Assembly (NCBI GenBank): GCA_000702085.1
Contig: JNKP01000004.1
Span: forward strand, 1 to 64,000
Source: Lachnospiraceae bacterium P6A3
GTDB taxonomy: Bacteria > Bacillota > Clostridia > Lachnospirales > Lachnospiraceae
Direction: 5' to 3'
DNA: 64,000 nucleotides
Shown here piece by piece: positions 34,019 to 41,780 of the stretch; the first letter of the stretch is position 1, and each line of letters starts with the position of its first letter. The translations under genes and the position numbers were made by a program. The notes beneath the pieces were generated by a model that did no database searches, had not been told where the DNA came from, and saw nothing but the letters and a program-made list of their open reading frames with translations.

Positions 34019-35218
34019 TTATACCAAATAATTGGCCCAAATCATCTTTTCTTTTGATGCACCTATATCCTCAAGTTCCGCCATGATTGCTTCTGCTGTA
34101 CTTTCATTTTCAACCGCAATCAAAATGTGCTCTGCAGGAAGTTTAGAAATAATATTCGGAGGTATCAATTCAAATCTCTTCATTGAATCATCATCAAATT
34201 TTTTATCTGCCCACGCAATAATATTGCACCATTTCACAAGATCATTCTGTTGTTTCAAAGTTTTTCCAACATTTCCTGCACCATACAGAACAACATTCGT
34301 TCCGCGTGCAATCAAATCAAATGGGAAAATATATTTGGAAAAATCTATTCCTTGTTTTTCCACTTGAATATTGCTATATAGTATCTCTTCATAAAAATCC
34401 GTTTCTCTTGCGTATTTCCAAAAATACTGACTCATATCTTTGTCAGGCATACTCCAAGGTTTTAAGCCACTGGTATAGTGAATAATTTTGGGATGTTTCT
34501 TAACCAAATTATATATTTCTCGGTTGTGTTCCTTTAGGCCGTTGCCTCCATTGTGAATATGATGCCACATAAAATTCCATTCATAAGGAAGATAGCAAGT
34601 ATCTCCGTAGCAAACCAATCTTAAAAGATCTTGGTCAACTACATTGAACGTCTTTGTCTTCATTTCTTCCTTGCAACGCTCAATATACCCTTTTGCTATA
34701 TAGCTTTGTACGTCAACTATCATAACCCCGGCATTAAACCACTCATGTTCATCGGAATTCGGAACCACTGGATTCCCGTTTTCACTCCAATGTTCTACAG
34801 AATACACTGCTCCTATAGTCTTGCCGTTCAGATTGCTATGATAAAGTTCAGAAACATCTCCCAAAACTACTAAATCACAATCTAAATACAATATTTTCTT
34901 TTCTTCAGAAAACATTTCCGGAATCAGCAGTCTATAAAATGTTTCTTTGCTTATATGTTTTGTATAGCTGGCAGGACCATCATAATAATTTTTATCTTGT
35001 AAATACGCAGAAACATCTATGCACTCTACGTTAATTTTAGTACACGATAGTCTTTCTAATTTGGCAACTTCGTTCTTGTCCAGCTCGCTAAATAAGATTT
35101 TAACATCATACACATATTCATCTGACGAATTAACCATCAATGAATATAGAGTAACGCCCAAATAAGGAACATACTTTGAATTAGTCGAAAAATATACTGG
35201 AATTCTACTTTTCATCAT
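34019..35218 (-). CDS. GT8 glycosyltransferase fused to the Rossmann-like module
   Basis: A 399-residue protein. Residues 1-270 are a GT8 (LgtC/RfaJ-like) transferase: IPVYFSTNSKYVPYLGVTLY, the metal-binding DxD in KILYLDCDLVVLGDVSELYH, WFNAGVMIVDV, DQDLLRLVCYGD and KIIHYTSGLKPW. GT8 enzymes use UDP-galactose or UDP-glucose with retention. Residues 300-399 carry the recurrent module in C-terminal position (NVVLYGAGNVGKTLKQQ, AWADKK, ILIAVENES, SKEKMIW). Two ATG codons (35218 and 35215) share a GAGGTGA site. It lies 5 bases after the GT2 gene. Confidence 0.88.
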   Translation of the reverse strand: MMKSRIPVYFSTNSKYVPYLGVTLYSLMVNSSDEYVYDVKILFSELDKNEVAKLERLSCTKINVECIDVSAYLQDKNYYDGPASYTKHISKETFYRLLIPEMFSEEKKILYLDCDLVVLGDVSELYHSNLNGKTIGAVYSVEHWSENGNPVVPNSDEHEWFNAGVMIVDVQSYIAKGYIERCKEEMKTKTFNVVDQDLLRLVCYGDTCYLPYEWNFMWHHIHNGGNGLKEHNREIYNLVKKHPKIIHYTSGLKPWSMPDKDMSQYFWKYARETDFYEEILYSNIQVEKQGIDFSKYIFPFDLIARGTNVVLYGAGNVGKTLKQQNDLVKWCNIIAWADKKFDDDSMKRFELIPPNIISKLPAEHILIAVENESTAEAIMAELEDIGASKEKMIWANYLV

Positions 35219-35223
35219 TCACC

Positions 35224-36603
35224 TCACATGAAATTTGTTGTTGCAACATACGGATTAATTGGTAAATCAAACCATCGAATGTGGTCATCGCTTATACCTA
35301 ATTCGTTTAATTCTCTTCGAATTTCCTCCACCTTTGTTCGATCTTTCACCGTAATCATGCAATATGCTGCACGTCCCACCTGTTTAATTGTTTCTTCCAT
35401 AGTCCTAACACTATTAGTAATGGCATGTTCCTCTTCAGCTTTATTTCCATTATCGCATACTGTAATTTTACCAGCATAACCATTCGCACACAGCAAGCAT
35501 TTATACTGCTTTCCAACAGATCCATATCCGCACAAGCACACTTCAGGATGAGAAAACACTTCCACTAAGTGTTTTCTATACCGCATATTTATTATTTTCA
35601 CCCTTCTTGTATAATAACAAACGAATTCTCGAGGATACGATTCAGCAGTTAAAAAATCAATCCATTTCTCATATGGAAAATCTGTAGAAGTTATATAACC
35701 GGCATCTACCCCTTTTCTTAGATTCTTCAGATACTCCACTATTACATTTTCGATTTCCGAAGGAACATCTAAATTATTCGGCATCTTCTCTAACTGTGAA
35801 AAAAACATATTAAATGCCCGAACATATACCGATTTCAAAAAACAATCATTAATTCTTCTTTGTTCGAGAATTCCAACTATATATAAAAACTCATTAAAGT
35901 AATACAAAATCCCTTTTGGTGAAGCAGTAGAACAGTTAATATTATCTCTTCGATAAAAATATAAATGTTCATTCATATACGAAGCCTTTTCCGCAAAAGC
36001 CAATGTTTGCTGAACAAAGCCGGCATCCTGAAATGCAGCTCCACTTGTTGTATTAAATCTTATATCCTTAGCTTTTAAAAAATCACGTCGATATATTCCC
36101 TTCCAATGATTGGCATCAAAAAGGATTAATTCCGGCATAGTGCTGGGATTTATTGTTTTGCCATAGAGTTTATTTTTTACAAGATATTGTTCGCCTTGAT
36201 TGACCGGTAAAAAAACACGTCCCGAAGGAGAATCCAAAAACATATTAAAATCTGCTTTAACCCAATCCAAAACCTTCGTCTCCGCAAAATCATACAAGGT
36301 TTGAAACATATTTGCATCCACATAATCATCCGATTCAACGAATCCGACATAATCACCCTTGGAATTATCAATCCCTAAATTATATTGATAACCCATACTC
36401 TTTTTATCTGAATCAATCAGTTTTATCCTTGCATCTGCGTCACTGAAACGTTTTACAATATTCTTCGTTTCATCCATCGAACCAGCATCTACTACAAGAA
36501 TTTCTATGGATTCCAATGTTTGTGAAATAATGCTGTTCAATGCTTCTTCTATATAAGCTTCACCATTTAATACCGGCATAATAATAGATACTTTCGGATT
36601 CAT
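35224..36603 (-). CDS. GT2 glycosyltransferase with C-terminal Rossmann-like module
   Basis: A 459-residue protein. The N-terminal 220 residues are a GT-A glycosyltransferase of family 2: VSIIMPVLNGEAYIEEALNS, LVVDAGSMDET, and DxD-like VESDDYVD. The middle is helical. Residues about 360-455 form a diverged copy of the recurrent module (VCLCGYGSVGKQYKCLLCAN, VCDNGN, CMITVKDRTKVEEIRREL, DDHIRWFD). AGGAGAG ribosome site. Part of the same transcript as the GT8 gene, 5 bases on. Donor and acceptor unknown. Confidence 0.87.
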   Translation of the reverse strand: MNPKVSIIMPVLNGEAYIEEALNSIISQTLESIEILVVDAGSMDETKNIVKRFSDADARIKLIDSDKKSMGYQYNLGIDNSKGDYVGFVESDDYVDANMFQTLYDFAETKVLDWVKADFNMFLDSPSGRVFLPVNQGEQYLVKNKLYGKTINPSTMPELILFDANHWKGIYRRDFLKAKDIRFNTTSGAAFQDAGFVQQTLAFAEKASYMNEHLYFYRRDNINCSTASPKGILYYFNEFLYIVGILEQRRINDCFLKSVYVRAFNMFFSQLEKMPNNLDVPSEIENVIVEYLKNLRKGVDAGYITSTDFPYEKWIDFLTAESYPREFVCYYTRRVKIINMRYRKHLVEVFSHPEVCLCGYGSVGKQYKCLLCANGYAGKITVCDNGNKAEEEHAITNSVRTMEETIKQVGRAAYCMITVKDRTKVEEIRRELNELGISDDHIRWFDLPINPYVATTNFM

Positions 36604-36614
36604 TATATTCTCTC

Positions 36615-37733
36615 CTATATATGAGCAAAAAGAACTGTCTCTTGATTATTATTTGCCCGACTATCGTTTCTAACATAGAACTTATAATCCGGAACCAATT
36701 CGTGAATGTACAACGGAATTCTCCAATGATCTTCAACCGAATGATATATGCATATTGCCAGCTTAGGCTTACATTCTTTAATTATATTTTTGAATCCTTT
36801 TAATGCATTCAGTTCTCCGCCTTCTATGTCCATTTGAATCATAGTAGGCTTAACATTTAAATCATCTCCGCGTATTCCTTGGACTTTTATATCACCACTA
36901 TCTGTTATCCTTGATATACTCCCATGACTGTCAAAGGATACCCAGCCTCTTTCCTCTGTAACAGCATTTAACATTAACCTAATATCTCTTTCCCTAGTAA
37001 CATATAAGGAATTTAAATAATTTATCTGATCAGCTTCTATGCCAATAATCTTTTCATAATCTGGACATAATGATTTAAATTCCATAATTGTCTGACCATC
37101 AAATACTCCACACTGAATCAACACTTCTCCTTTATCATAGGAGAAGAAATCGTGATCAAAATATCCACCATAATCATAATTGCTTTCATCAATAGTGTAG
37201 TAATAACCGTGAAAGAATCTGGATAGCATCTTTGTATAAACACAAACCGATAATTCATCCTGCAGCAGCTTGATAACATTATCAATTTCGCCCTCATGAA
37301 GTATGATTTTATAAGCATTTTCTTTTCTGATTCGATAGTAATCAAATCTACCTTCCCCCCACAGCGGATGCTCTATAAAGGTCCTATCATATATATTCAA
37401 ATTGCGGATACCAAGCTCTCGCAATTGCATGTATATTTGCCTATTAATGTTATATTTTTTTATTAAAGCTGCTGTTATATAATTTACATCGTTTCCAAAT
37501 TTTTTAGCCGCTTCATCGACAGAGTTGATGCGATATCCTAAAATCGTTTTATTTTGTTTATCAAAATCATTATCAGCCAATGCTGCAATTTCTATTTTAT
37601 TCATTTGAGCCCACAGTAGAGTAGCCACTCCAACGCCACCGCAACAGCAAATCACAAGTGGTTTCTCTTTAAAGTTCTTCAGCAATCCATCAATTTCACG
37701 TTCATCATCATATAATGCCTTATAAAACTGCAT
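36615..37733 (-). CDS. Rossmann-like module fused to FkbM-family methyltransferase (second)
   Basis: A 372-residue protein with the same architecture as 30786-32273. Residues about 20-120 are a diverged module (PLVICCCGGVGVATLLWAQM, GYRINSVDEA). Residues 175-370 are an FkbM methyltransferase: VLIQCGVFDGQTIMEFKSLC (SAM loop), IIGIEADQINY, and MIQMDIEGGELNALKGFKNI. The two FkbM proteins are diverged paralogues, so at least two methyl groups may be placed on the glycan. It starts 14 bases inside the end of the previous gene, with GGAGG 9 bases before the ATG. Confidence 0.83.
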   Translation of the reverse strand: MQFYKALYDDEREIDGLLKNFKEKPLVICCCGGVGVATLLWAQMNKIEIAALADNDFDKQNKTILGYRINSVDEAAKKFGNDVNYITAALIKKYNINRQIYMQLRELGIRNLNIYDRTFIEHPLWGEGRFDYYRIRKENAYKIILHEGEIDNVIKLLQDELSVCVYTKMLSRFFHGYYYTIDESNYDYGGYFDHDFFSYDKGEVLIQCGVFDGQTIMEFKSLCPDYEKIIGIEADQINYLNSLYVTRERDIRLMLNAVTEERGWVSFDSHGSISRITDSGDIKVQGIRGDDLNVKPTMIQMDIEGGELNALKGFKNIIKECKPKLAICIYHSVEDHWRIPLYIHELVPDYKFYVRNDSRANNNQETVLFAHI

Positions 37734-38595
37734 GCGTAAGATCCTCCAATTCTTTTAATATTGAATCAACATCATTAATATCAAATCCATTTTCCAAAAG
37801 AAATCGTGCTGAAAAATCATAATGAAACCCATCAAAATTATACTTTCTTACCCACACTTTTTCGCCTAATGCAATTGCCGCAGCTATTCGATGAGCCCCA
37901 TTAATCAATTGGTTATGTACATCTATTGGCACAAAATCTTCATTTGAAAAACCACTCAATACCATGGAATGAATCAAGTCGGCATACGATTGTTTAAACG
38001 ATTCTATTCCATGTTTTTGTGAATATCCGGTAAAATAAGCCATCATATAATCATAAGTAGGTTCTTCTTCATCGGGTAATGTTCTGATGAGCTTTTCATA
38101 TAGCATTTCAGATTCCGACCCTTTATGATTATTTATTAGATCTCTTGCATATCTCAATCTTATAACCAAATCAAGTCTATCTGGAGACAAAAACATTTTC
38201 GGGTCTACAATAAATGCTGTCTTGGATTCTCTTATAATACGTTCCTTATCATATTTTGGTGCAATATCACACTGCCATTCATTTACCACATGCCATATTA
38301 TTTTTTCCTCTAATACGCCTCTGCCATTGAGCCATTTTTTTATAGCCAAATACGTTCTTTCTTCCTTAACCGCTATTACAATGACATCATAATATGTTTC
38401 AAACAAAGATTCGGGAGAAAATACCGGCATTCCAAGATCTTGATACCATTGATATTGCTTATCAACCCAAAGCACAGTTTTACAATAGCCAGAAATCAAA
38501 ACTTGCCTGTAATAATCGTAACCAACATATCCGGCGCCATATAAGACAACATCGCTTCCCTGTTTTACAAGTGAAAATGGAAACAAATATTTCAT
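37720..38595 (-). CDS. Rossmann-like module plus ParB-like domain, short form
   Basis: A 291-residue protein aligned along its length with the first half of 32224-34005. Residues 1-105 are the module (DVVLYGAGYVGYDYYRQVLI, LWVDKQ, VIVIAVKEE, LEEKIIW). Residues about 130-265 hold the ParB-like domain, with DFVPIDVHNQLINGAHRIAA carrying the GxHR-type box and GEKVWVRKY after it. It lacks the long C-terminal part of its paralogue. It follows a GT2 gene by 7 bases with only a weak ribosome site and overlaps the FkbM gene. Function unknown; a nucleotide-dependent modifying role is a guess. Confidence 0.6.
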   Translation of the reverse strand: MKYLFPFSLVKQGSDVVLYGAGYVGYDYYRQVLISGYCKTVLWVDKQYQWYQDLGMPVFSPESLFETYYDVIVIAVKEERTYLAIKKWLNGRGVLEEKIIWHVVNEWQCDIAPKYDKERIIRESKTAFIVDPKMFLSPDRLDLVIRLRYARDLINNHKGSESEMLYEKLIRTLPDEEEPTYDYMMAYFTGYSQKHGIESFKQSYADLIHSMVLSGFSNEDFVPIDVHNQLINGAHRIAAAIALGEKVWVRKYNFDGFHYDFSARFLLENGFDINDVDSILKELEDLTHAVL

Positions 38596-38602
38596 AATTT
38601 TT

Positions 38603-39934
38603 TTATCCCATAATTGGGTATTCCCACATGATTTTCTCTATCGGAATATCCCTACGTTGCAATTCTAATTTGATTTCTTCTGCTATAGACTTATCTTCTA
38701 CAGCAATCAATATATAATCATATTCTTTATTGCTAATTTCATTCAAAGGCATAACAGGGTATCCGATTCTCTCAGCATTCTTGTCAATCCATCCTATTAT
38801 ATTGCATTCATTAAGTTGAATATTTTGGCAGAAATACGACTTTCCAACCTTTCCAGCCCCATATAATAGGATTTTTTTTCCTTTAACCACTTGTGGAAGC
38901 CGATAACCATTATGTCCCGCGCGACTTGATCCTTTTTTTGTCAAATCATACAGATACTCTTCTAAAGAGAATCCTTTTATTGTATGAATTAATCTTTTCC
39001 AGCGTTCTGTCTTTTTTCCATCTATAACATATTTTTCAAAATTCCAATCAACAATAAGTTCATCATGTAATCGATCGTAAACTTTTTTTATTCCCTCAAA
39101 GCTTTTTAACATATTGAAACGTCTCATGATCATATCAACACCATAAATCATGATGGTTCTCTCATATTCTTCCCATCTCATATGTCCCATAATCGTCTGT
39201 CTCACAGAACTTAGTGCATCAATAGCACCCATTGGGTTTTTATCATGATTTTGCAGTTGTCCTGTGGGATTCCCCAATCTATAATGCACTCCTATTCGAT
39301 CTACAAATCCAACTCTATCAGCCAGACACAGTGCAACCATCGTAAAATACATCGTATCTACTACATATATTTCTTGAAACTGTATTCCTTTGCAATTCAA
39401 AAATTCCTTTTTATAGATCTTGTTCCACGCAGTTGTATTTGTGAACTCAAACAAATGCATTCTTTTATCTGTTTCAGTTAGTATTTTATCTCGTAAACTA
39501 TCTTCCGAAATCGCTTTCAGATTAAGCAACTCATTATGAGGACGAATTTCTCCTGTTTGATAATCAAATAGATCTCCGCCAAACACTAATACATCGGCTT
39601 TTGTTTCTTTTATTCCATTTAATGCAAATTCTACCAATTCTTTATCAAATCGATCATCTGCATCCAAAAACATCACATAATTGCCGGAAGAATTATACAA
39701 TCCGTTATTTCTAGCGGCACCTCCGCCCTTATTTGCCTGTTTGATAATATGGATTCGAGAGTCCTTACTACAATATTCTTCCAGTATTTCTATACTTCCA
39801 TCGGTGGACCCATCATCTACGCATAGCAATTCAAAATCCCTTTCCGTTTGTGACAAAATATCGTCAAGTGATTGTCTTAGGAAAGATTCTGCATTATATA
39901 CAGGCATTACTATAGAAACACTTATTCCATCCAT
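38603..39934 (-). CDS. GT2 glycosyltransferase with C-terminal Rossmann-like module, first gene of the cluster
   Basis: A 443-residue protein and the first gene of the polysaccharide operon. The GT-A domain (1-220) shows SVSIVMPVYNAESFLRQSLD, LLCVDDGSTDGS, GGAARNNGLYNSSGNYVMFL and DADDRFDK. Residues 350-443 are a clear copy of the recurrent module (KKILLYGAGKVGKSYFCQNI, GWIDKN, YILIAVEDKS, PIEKIMW). AAAGGA precedes the ATG by 8 bases. The promoter lies about 280 bases upstream, with a leader hairpin between. Confidence 0.88.
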   Translation of the reverse strand: MDGISVSIVMPVYNAESFLRQSLDDILSQTERDFELLCVDDGSTDGSIEILEEYCSKDSRIHIIKQANKGGGAARNNGLYNSSGNYVMFLDADDRFDKELVEFALNGIKETKADVLVFGGDLFDYQTGEIRPHNELLNLKAISEDSLRDKILTETDKRMHLFEFTNTTAWNKIYKKEFLNCKGIQFQEIYVVDTMYFTMVALCLADRVGFVDRIGVHYRLGNPTGQLQNHDKNPMGAIDALSSVRQTIMGHMRWEEYERTIMIYGVDMIMRRFNMLKSFEGIKKVYDRLHDELIVDWNFEKYVIDGKKTERWKRLIHTIKGFSLEEYLYDLTKKGSSRAGHNGYRLPQVVKGKKILLYGAGKVGKSYFCQNIQLNECNIIGWIDKNAERIGYPVMPLNEISNKEYDYILIAVEDKSIAEEIKLELQRRDIPIEKIMWEYPIMG

Positions 39935-40025
39935 ATTTTAATCCTTTCATTTTTGATTCTTACAAGCAACATTCTCGGAATTCGTTCCGGTACTTGTGTT
40001 TATAATCCGCTATTTATAAATGAAA

Positions 40026-40062
40026 AAGCTTTCGTCAGACCAAAAAGGTCTTTCAAAAGCTT
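40026..40062 (-). terminator. Terminator-like hairpin in the polysaccharide operon leader
   Basis: On the minus strand AAGCTTT pairs with AAAGCTT (7 bp), then a 4x4 internal loop, then AGACC with GGTCT (5 bp) around TTTTT, followed by TTTTC and A/T-rich sequence. It stands 92 bases before the first gene, where an attenuator or antitermination target would be expected. The T tract is short, so efficiency is uncertain. Confidence 0.45.
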
Positions 40063-40219
40063 ATAACGCATTGTCATAGTCATCCTATCGATTTGATAAT
40101 TTGAAAAAAAAACAAACGTATATTCTGAATTATTATTCAACCTCCAATGATTTGCCTGTGAATAAAAAGAATCTATTTTCATCATCTACCCCAAATAAGA
40201 AATAATCAGAACCATATAT

Positions 40220-40248
40220 ATTATACTTAAAAATATCGGCATTTTGAA
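40220..40248 (-). promoter_or_regulatory. Sigma-A promoter of the polysaccharide operon
   Basis: On the minus strand -35 TTCAAA (40243-40248), 17-base spacer, and a consensus -10 TATAAT (40220-40225). Start point near 40213, giving a leader of about 280 bases. Confidence 0.6.
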
Positions 40249-40325
40249 CGGATTTCTTAACATTCATAGGCTTTTTTCTGCCTGATTTTCAGCCTTTTTT
40301 TGACAAAGCTGGTAATTTTAAAAAA

Positions 40326-40350
40326 GGCTGAGAATTCACCATTCTCAGCC
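40326..40350 (-). terminator. Rho-independent terminator after hicB
   Basis: A perfect 10-bp stem GGCTGAGAAT/ATTCTCAGCC with a 5-base loop is followed on the minus strand by six T. It lies 15 bases past the hicB stop. Confidence 0.9.
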
Positions 40351-40364
40351 TTAAACTGCAAGTA

Positions 40365-40772
40365 TTACATTGAAGCAATTTCCCTCTTATTCATTGAATA
40401 TAATGAGTCATTCATAGATAAGAGATAGTTACAATACTGATTCATACTTACTCCCTCAATTTCCGCATGATTTTTCAGTGAACGATAGAGAGTCTTGGGA
40501 ATTCTCAATTTGTATTGCGAAGGTATTTCCTCTAGATCATTCAGTTCTGCCTGAGAAATCGGTTCTGCTATGTGAATTCCGTCTTCCAATGCAGCCTTAA
40601 ACCATGTCCGTTTTGCATCCATAGCATTCTTTATTATGTCTTCATAGGTTTCAGCATAAGTGAAACAACCGGGAAGTTCGGGAAACCTCGCTCCATACCC
40701 GACTTCTTCAACGTCGGGAATGATTTCAAGCCTATATGGAAGTGACATGTAGTATTCAATAGTCTTCTTCAT
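40365..40772 (-). CDS. hicB: HicB-type antitoxin
   Basis: An antitoxin of 135 residues. The N-terminal HicB fold (about 8-65) includes YGARFPELPGCFTYAETYED and IIKNAMDAKRTWFKAALEDG. The C-terminal half has a ribbon-helix-helix-like DNA-binding segment (KLRIPKTLYRSLKNHAEIEG, VSMNQYCNYLL). It neutralises HicA and should repress its own promoter. The start at 40772 is 6 bases from GAGG; an ATG at 40775 is nearer. Its start lies inside the end of hicA (17-base overlap), so the two are made together in toxin-first order, as usual for this family. Confidence 0.9.
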   Translation of the reverse strand: MKKTIEYYMSLPYRLEIIPDVEEVGYGARFPELPGCFTYAETYEDIIKNAMDAKRTWFKAALEDGIHIAEPISQAELNDLEEIPSQYKLRIPKTLYRSLKNHAEIEGVSMNQYCNYLLSMNDSLYSMNKREIASM

Positions 40773-41010
40773 CATTTTCCTCTCTTTCCAGTAATTCTTT
40801 CACCATAGCAACATATACTTTCTTTACAGGTTCATGCGTAGGTATTGTTATCGGAGGGCTCTCTTCTTTCCTAAAGGTCATGTGACTGCTGCTTCCTGAA
40901 GGGCCACGCATTTCATATCCTATTTTTTCCAAAATTGCTTTCAGCTCATCAAAACGCAGGTTCTCATCAAGTTTTTGAACACGTTCCAATTGTTTTTCAT
41001 ACTTTGACAT
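40756..41010 (-). CDS. hicA: HicA-type mRNA interferase toxin
   Basis: An 84-residue toxin with the double-stranded-RNA-binding-like HicA fold. The catalytic histidine is H43 in GPSGSSSHMTFRK, and ITIPTHEPVKKVYV is the conserved second block. HicA cleaves mRNA when free of HicB. It is somewhat longer than the usual 60-80 residues because of an N-terminal helix (KYEKQLERVQKLDENL) and an acidic tail. AGGAGA lies 5 bases before the ATG, and the promoter/operator is directly upstream. Confidence 0.9.
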   Translation of the reverse strand: MSKYEKQLERVQKLDENLRFDELKAILEKIGYEMRGPSGSSSHMTFRKEESPPITIPTHEPVKKVYVAMVKELLEREENDEEDY

Positions 41011-41023
41011 TGTTGTCTCCTAT

Positions 41024-41052
41024 ATGATAAATGACATCATATACGATGTCAA
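41024..41052 (-). promoter_or_regulatory. hicAB promoter with palindromic operator
   Basis: On the minus strand a consensus -35 TTGACA (41047-41052), 17-base spacer and -10 TATCAT (41024-41029). The 20-bp element TGACATCATATACGATGTCA (41032-41051) has perfect 7-bp inverted arms and covers the -35 box and spacer. Binding by HicB would block RNA polymerase, the expected autoregulation of such modules. Confidence 0.8.
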
Positions 41053-41222
41053 ACTACTCTTTTTCAGACTAAACTGTTCAGTCATGTAATAAACACGACA
41101 AATAAGCATGCCCTCGCATGTGCCTAAGATAATGCGCTGAGAATGAGACGAATTGTCCCTAAGAATTAATAATCACGTATGCATAATGATAATCTAATGA
41201 ATGAATAACGTAAACACAAAAA

Positions 41223-41249
41223 AAGAACTGCCGGCTCTCAGCAGTTCTT
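41223..41249 (-). terminator. Rho-independent terminator after the 123-residue gene
   Basis: AAGAACTGC pairs with GCAGTTCTT (9 bp, 9-base loop) and the minus strand continues with seven T. Lies 10 bases past the stop at 41260. Confidence 0.9.
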
Positions 41250-41259
41250 TTATTAATAA

Positions 41260-41631
41260 TCAAACAACCTCAACATTCTGTAGCATAACCGGAATTCCCT
41301 TGCCCCTTGCTTCAAACGCCAGATCACAGGCATCACCGTAATATGCATCACACGTAAGCATCACTTCTTTAGCATCTGCAAGGGTTGTGGTCTCATCAAG
41401 CGTTCCCCAGCCTTCTGCTTTGAATTCTTCTACGATTCTCTTATATTCATCGGCTACGGGGCACCTGTTGAGTTTCATGAACTCTTCGGTGCGGGACCAG
41501 GGGTGCCAGACGAGCTCAACGTCCTCTGAAGCTTCTTTGAAGATCTCGAGATTTGCTTTTAACTTGGTTATTGCGGCCTTCTGTTTAGACAGGAAGGGAA
41601 GTACATCTGTGTAATAGAATACTTTTTTCAT
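41260..41631 (-). CDS. Conserved hypothetical protein, 123 residues
   Basis: A soluble protein of 123 residues with a GAGGCGG-type ribosome site and its own terminator. The C-terminal half (ADAKEVMLTCDAYYGDACDL, AFEARGKGIPVMLQNVEV) recalls the DAYYGD...GKPVMIQN ending seen in some glycerophosphotransferase-like polysaccharide proteins of Lachnospiraceae. The N-terminal half has a helical segment (KQKAAITKLKANLEIFKEAS) and the WHPW motif. It may be a compact stand-alone version of that domain. No function can be assigned. Confidence 0.6.
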   Translation of the reverse strand: MKKVFYYTDVLPFLSKQKAAITKLKANLEIFKEASEDVELVWHPWSRTEEFMKLNRCPVADEYKRIVEEFKAEGWGTLDETTTLADAKEVMLTCDAYYGDACDLAFEARGKGIPVMLQNVEVV

Positions 41632-41728
41632 ATCCGCCTCACAAAAATCTATTTTGTATCTGTTAATTACTATACCACATTTACGGTCCGAATAGTTAAT
41701 TCACAATTAATCCCTATACTTACAAAAA

Positions 41729-41755
41729 GGCTGTCGCCCCTTAGGGGCGACAGCC
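41729..41755 (-). terminator. Rho-independent terminator after the sodium:solute symporter
   Basis: A perfect 12-bp GC-rich stem GGCTGTCGCCCC/GGGGCGACAGCC with loop TTA is followed on the minus strand by five T. Lies 26 bases past the stop. Confidence 0.92.
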
Positions 41756-41780
41756 TCTCAATACATCCGATTCAATCAAA

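Larger units (their letters stand above)
39935..40364 (-). other. Leader and promoter region of the polysaccharide operon
   Basis: This 430-base gap holds no convincing gene. From right to left it contains the hicB terminator (40326-40350), a sigma-A promoter (40220-40248), about 280 bases of AT-rich leader, and a terminator-like hairpin (40026-40062) in front of the first glycosyltransferase gene. A 61-codon minus-strand frame at 40000-40185 lacks a ribosome site and resembles nothing I recognise. Confidence 0.6.

Noticed and set aside
35221-36603. Stealth-type or LicD phosphotransferase in the glycan cluster
   Set aside because: The proteins have clear GT2, GT8, FkbM or DUF4422 motifs; only the C-terminal third of 32224-34005 shows a faint nucleotidyltransferase-like pattern.
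40000-40185. 61-codon minus-strand frame before the glycan operon
   Set aside because: No ribosome site, very AT-rich, overlaps the leader hairpin, and its product resembles nothing I recognise.
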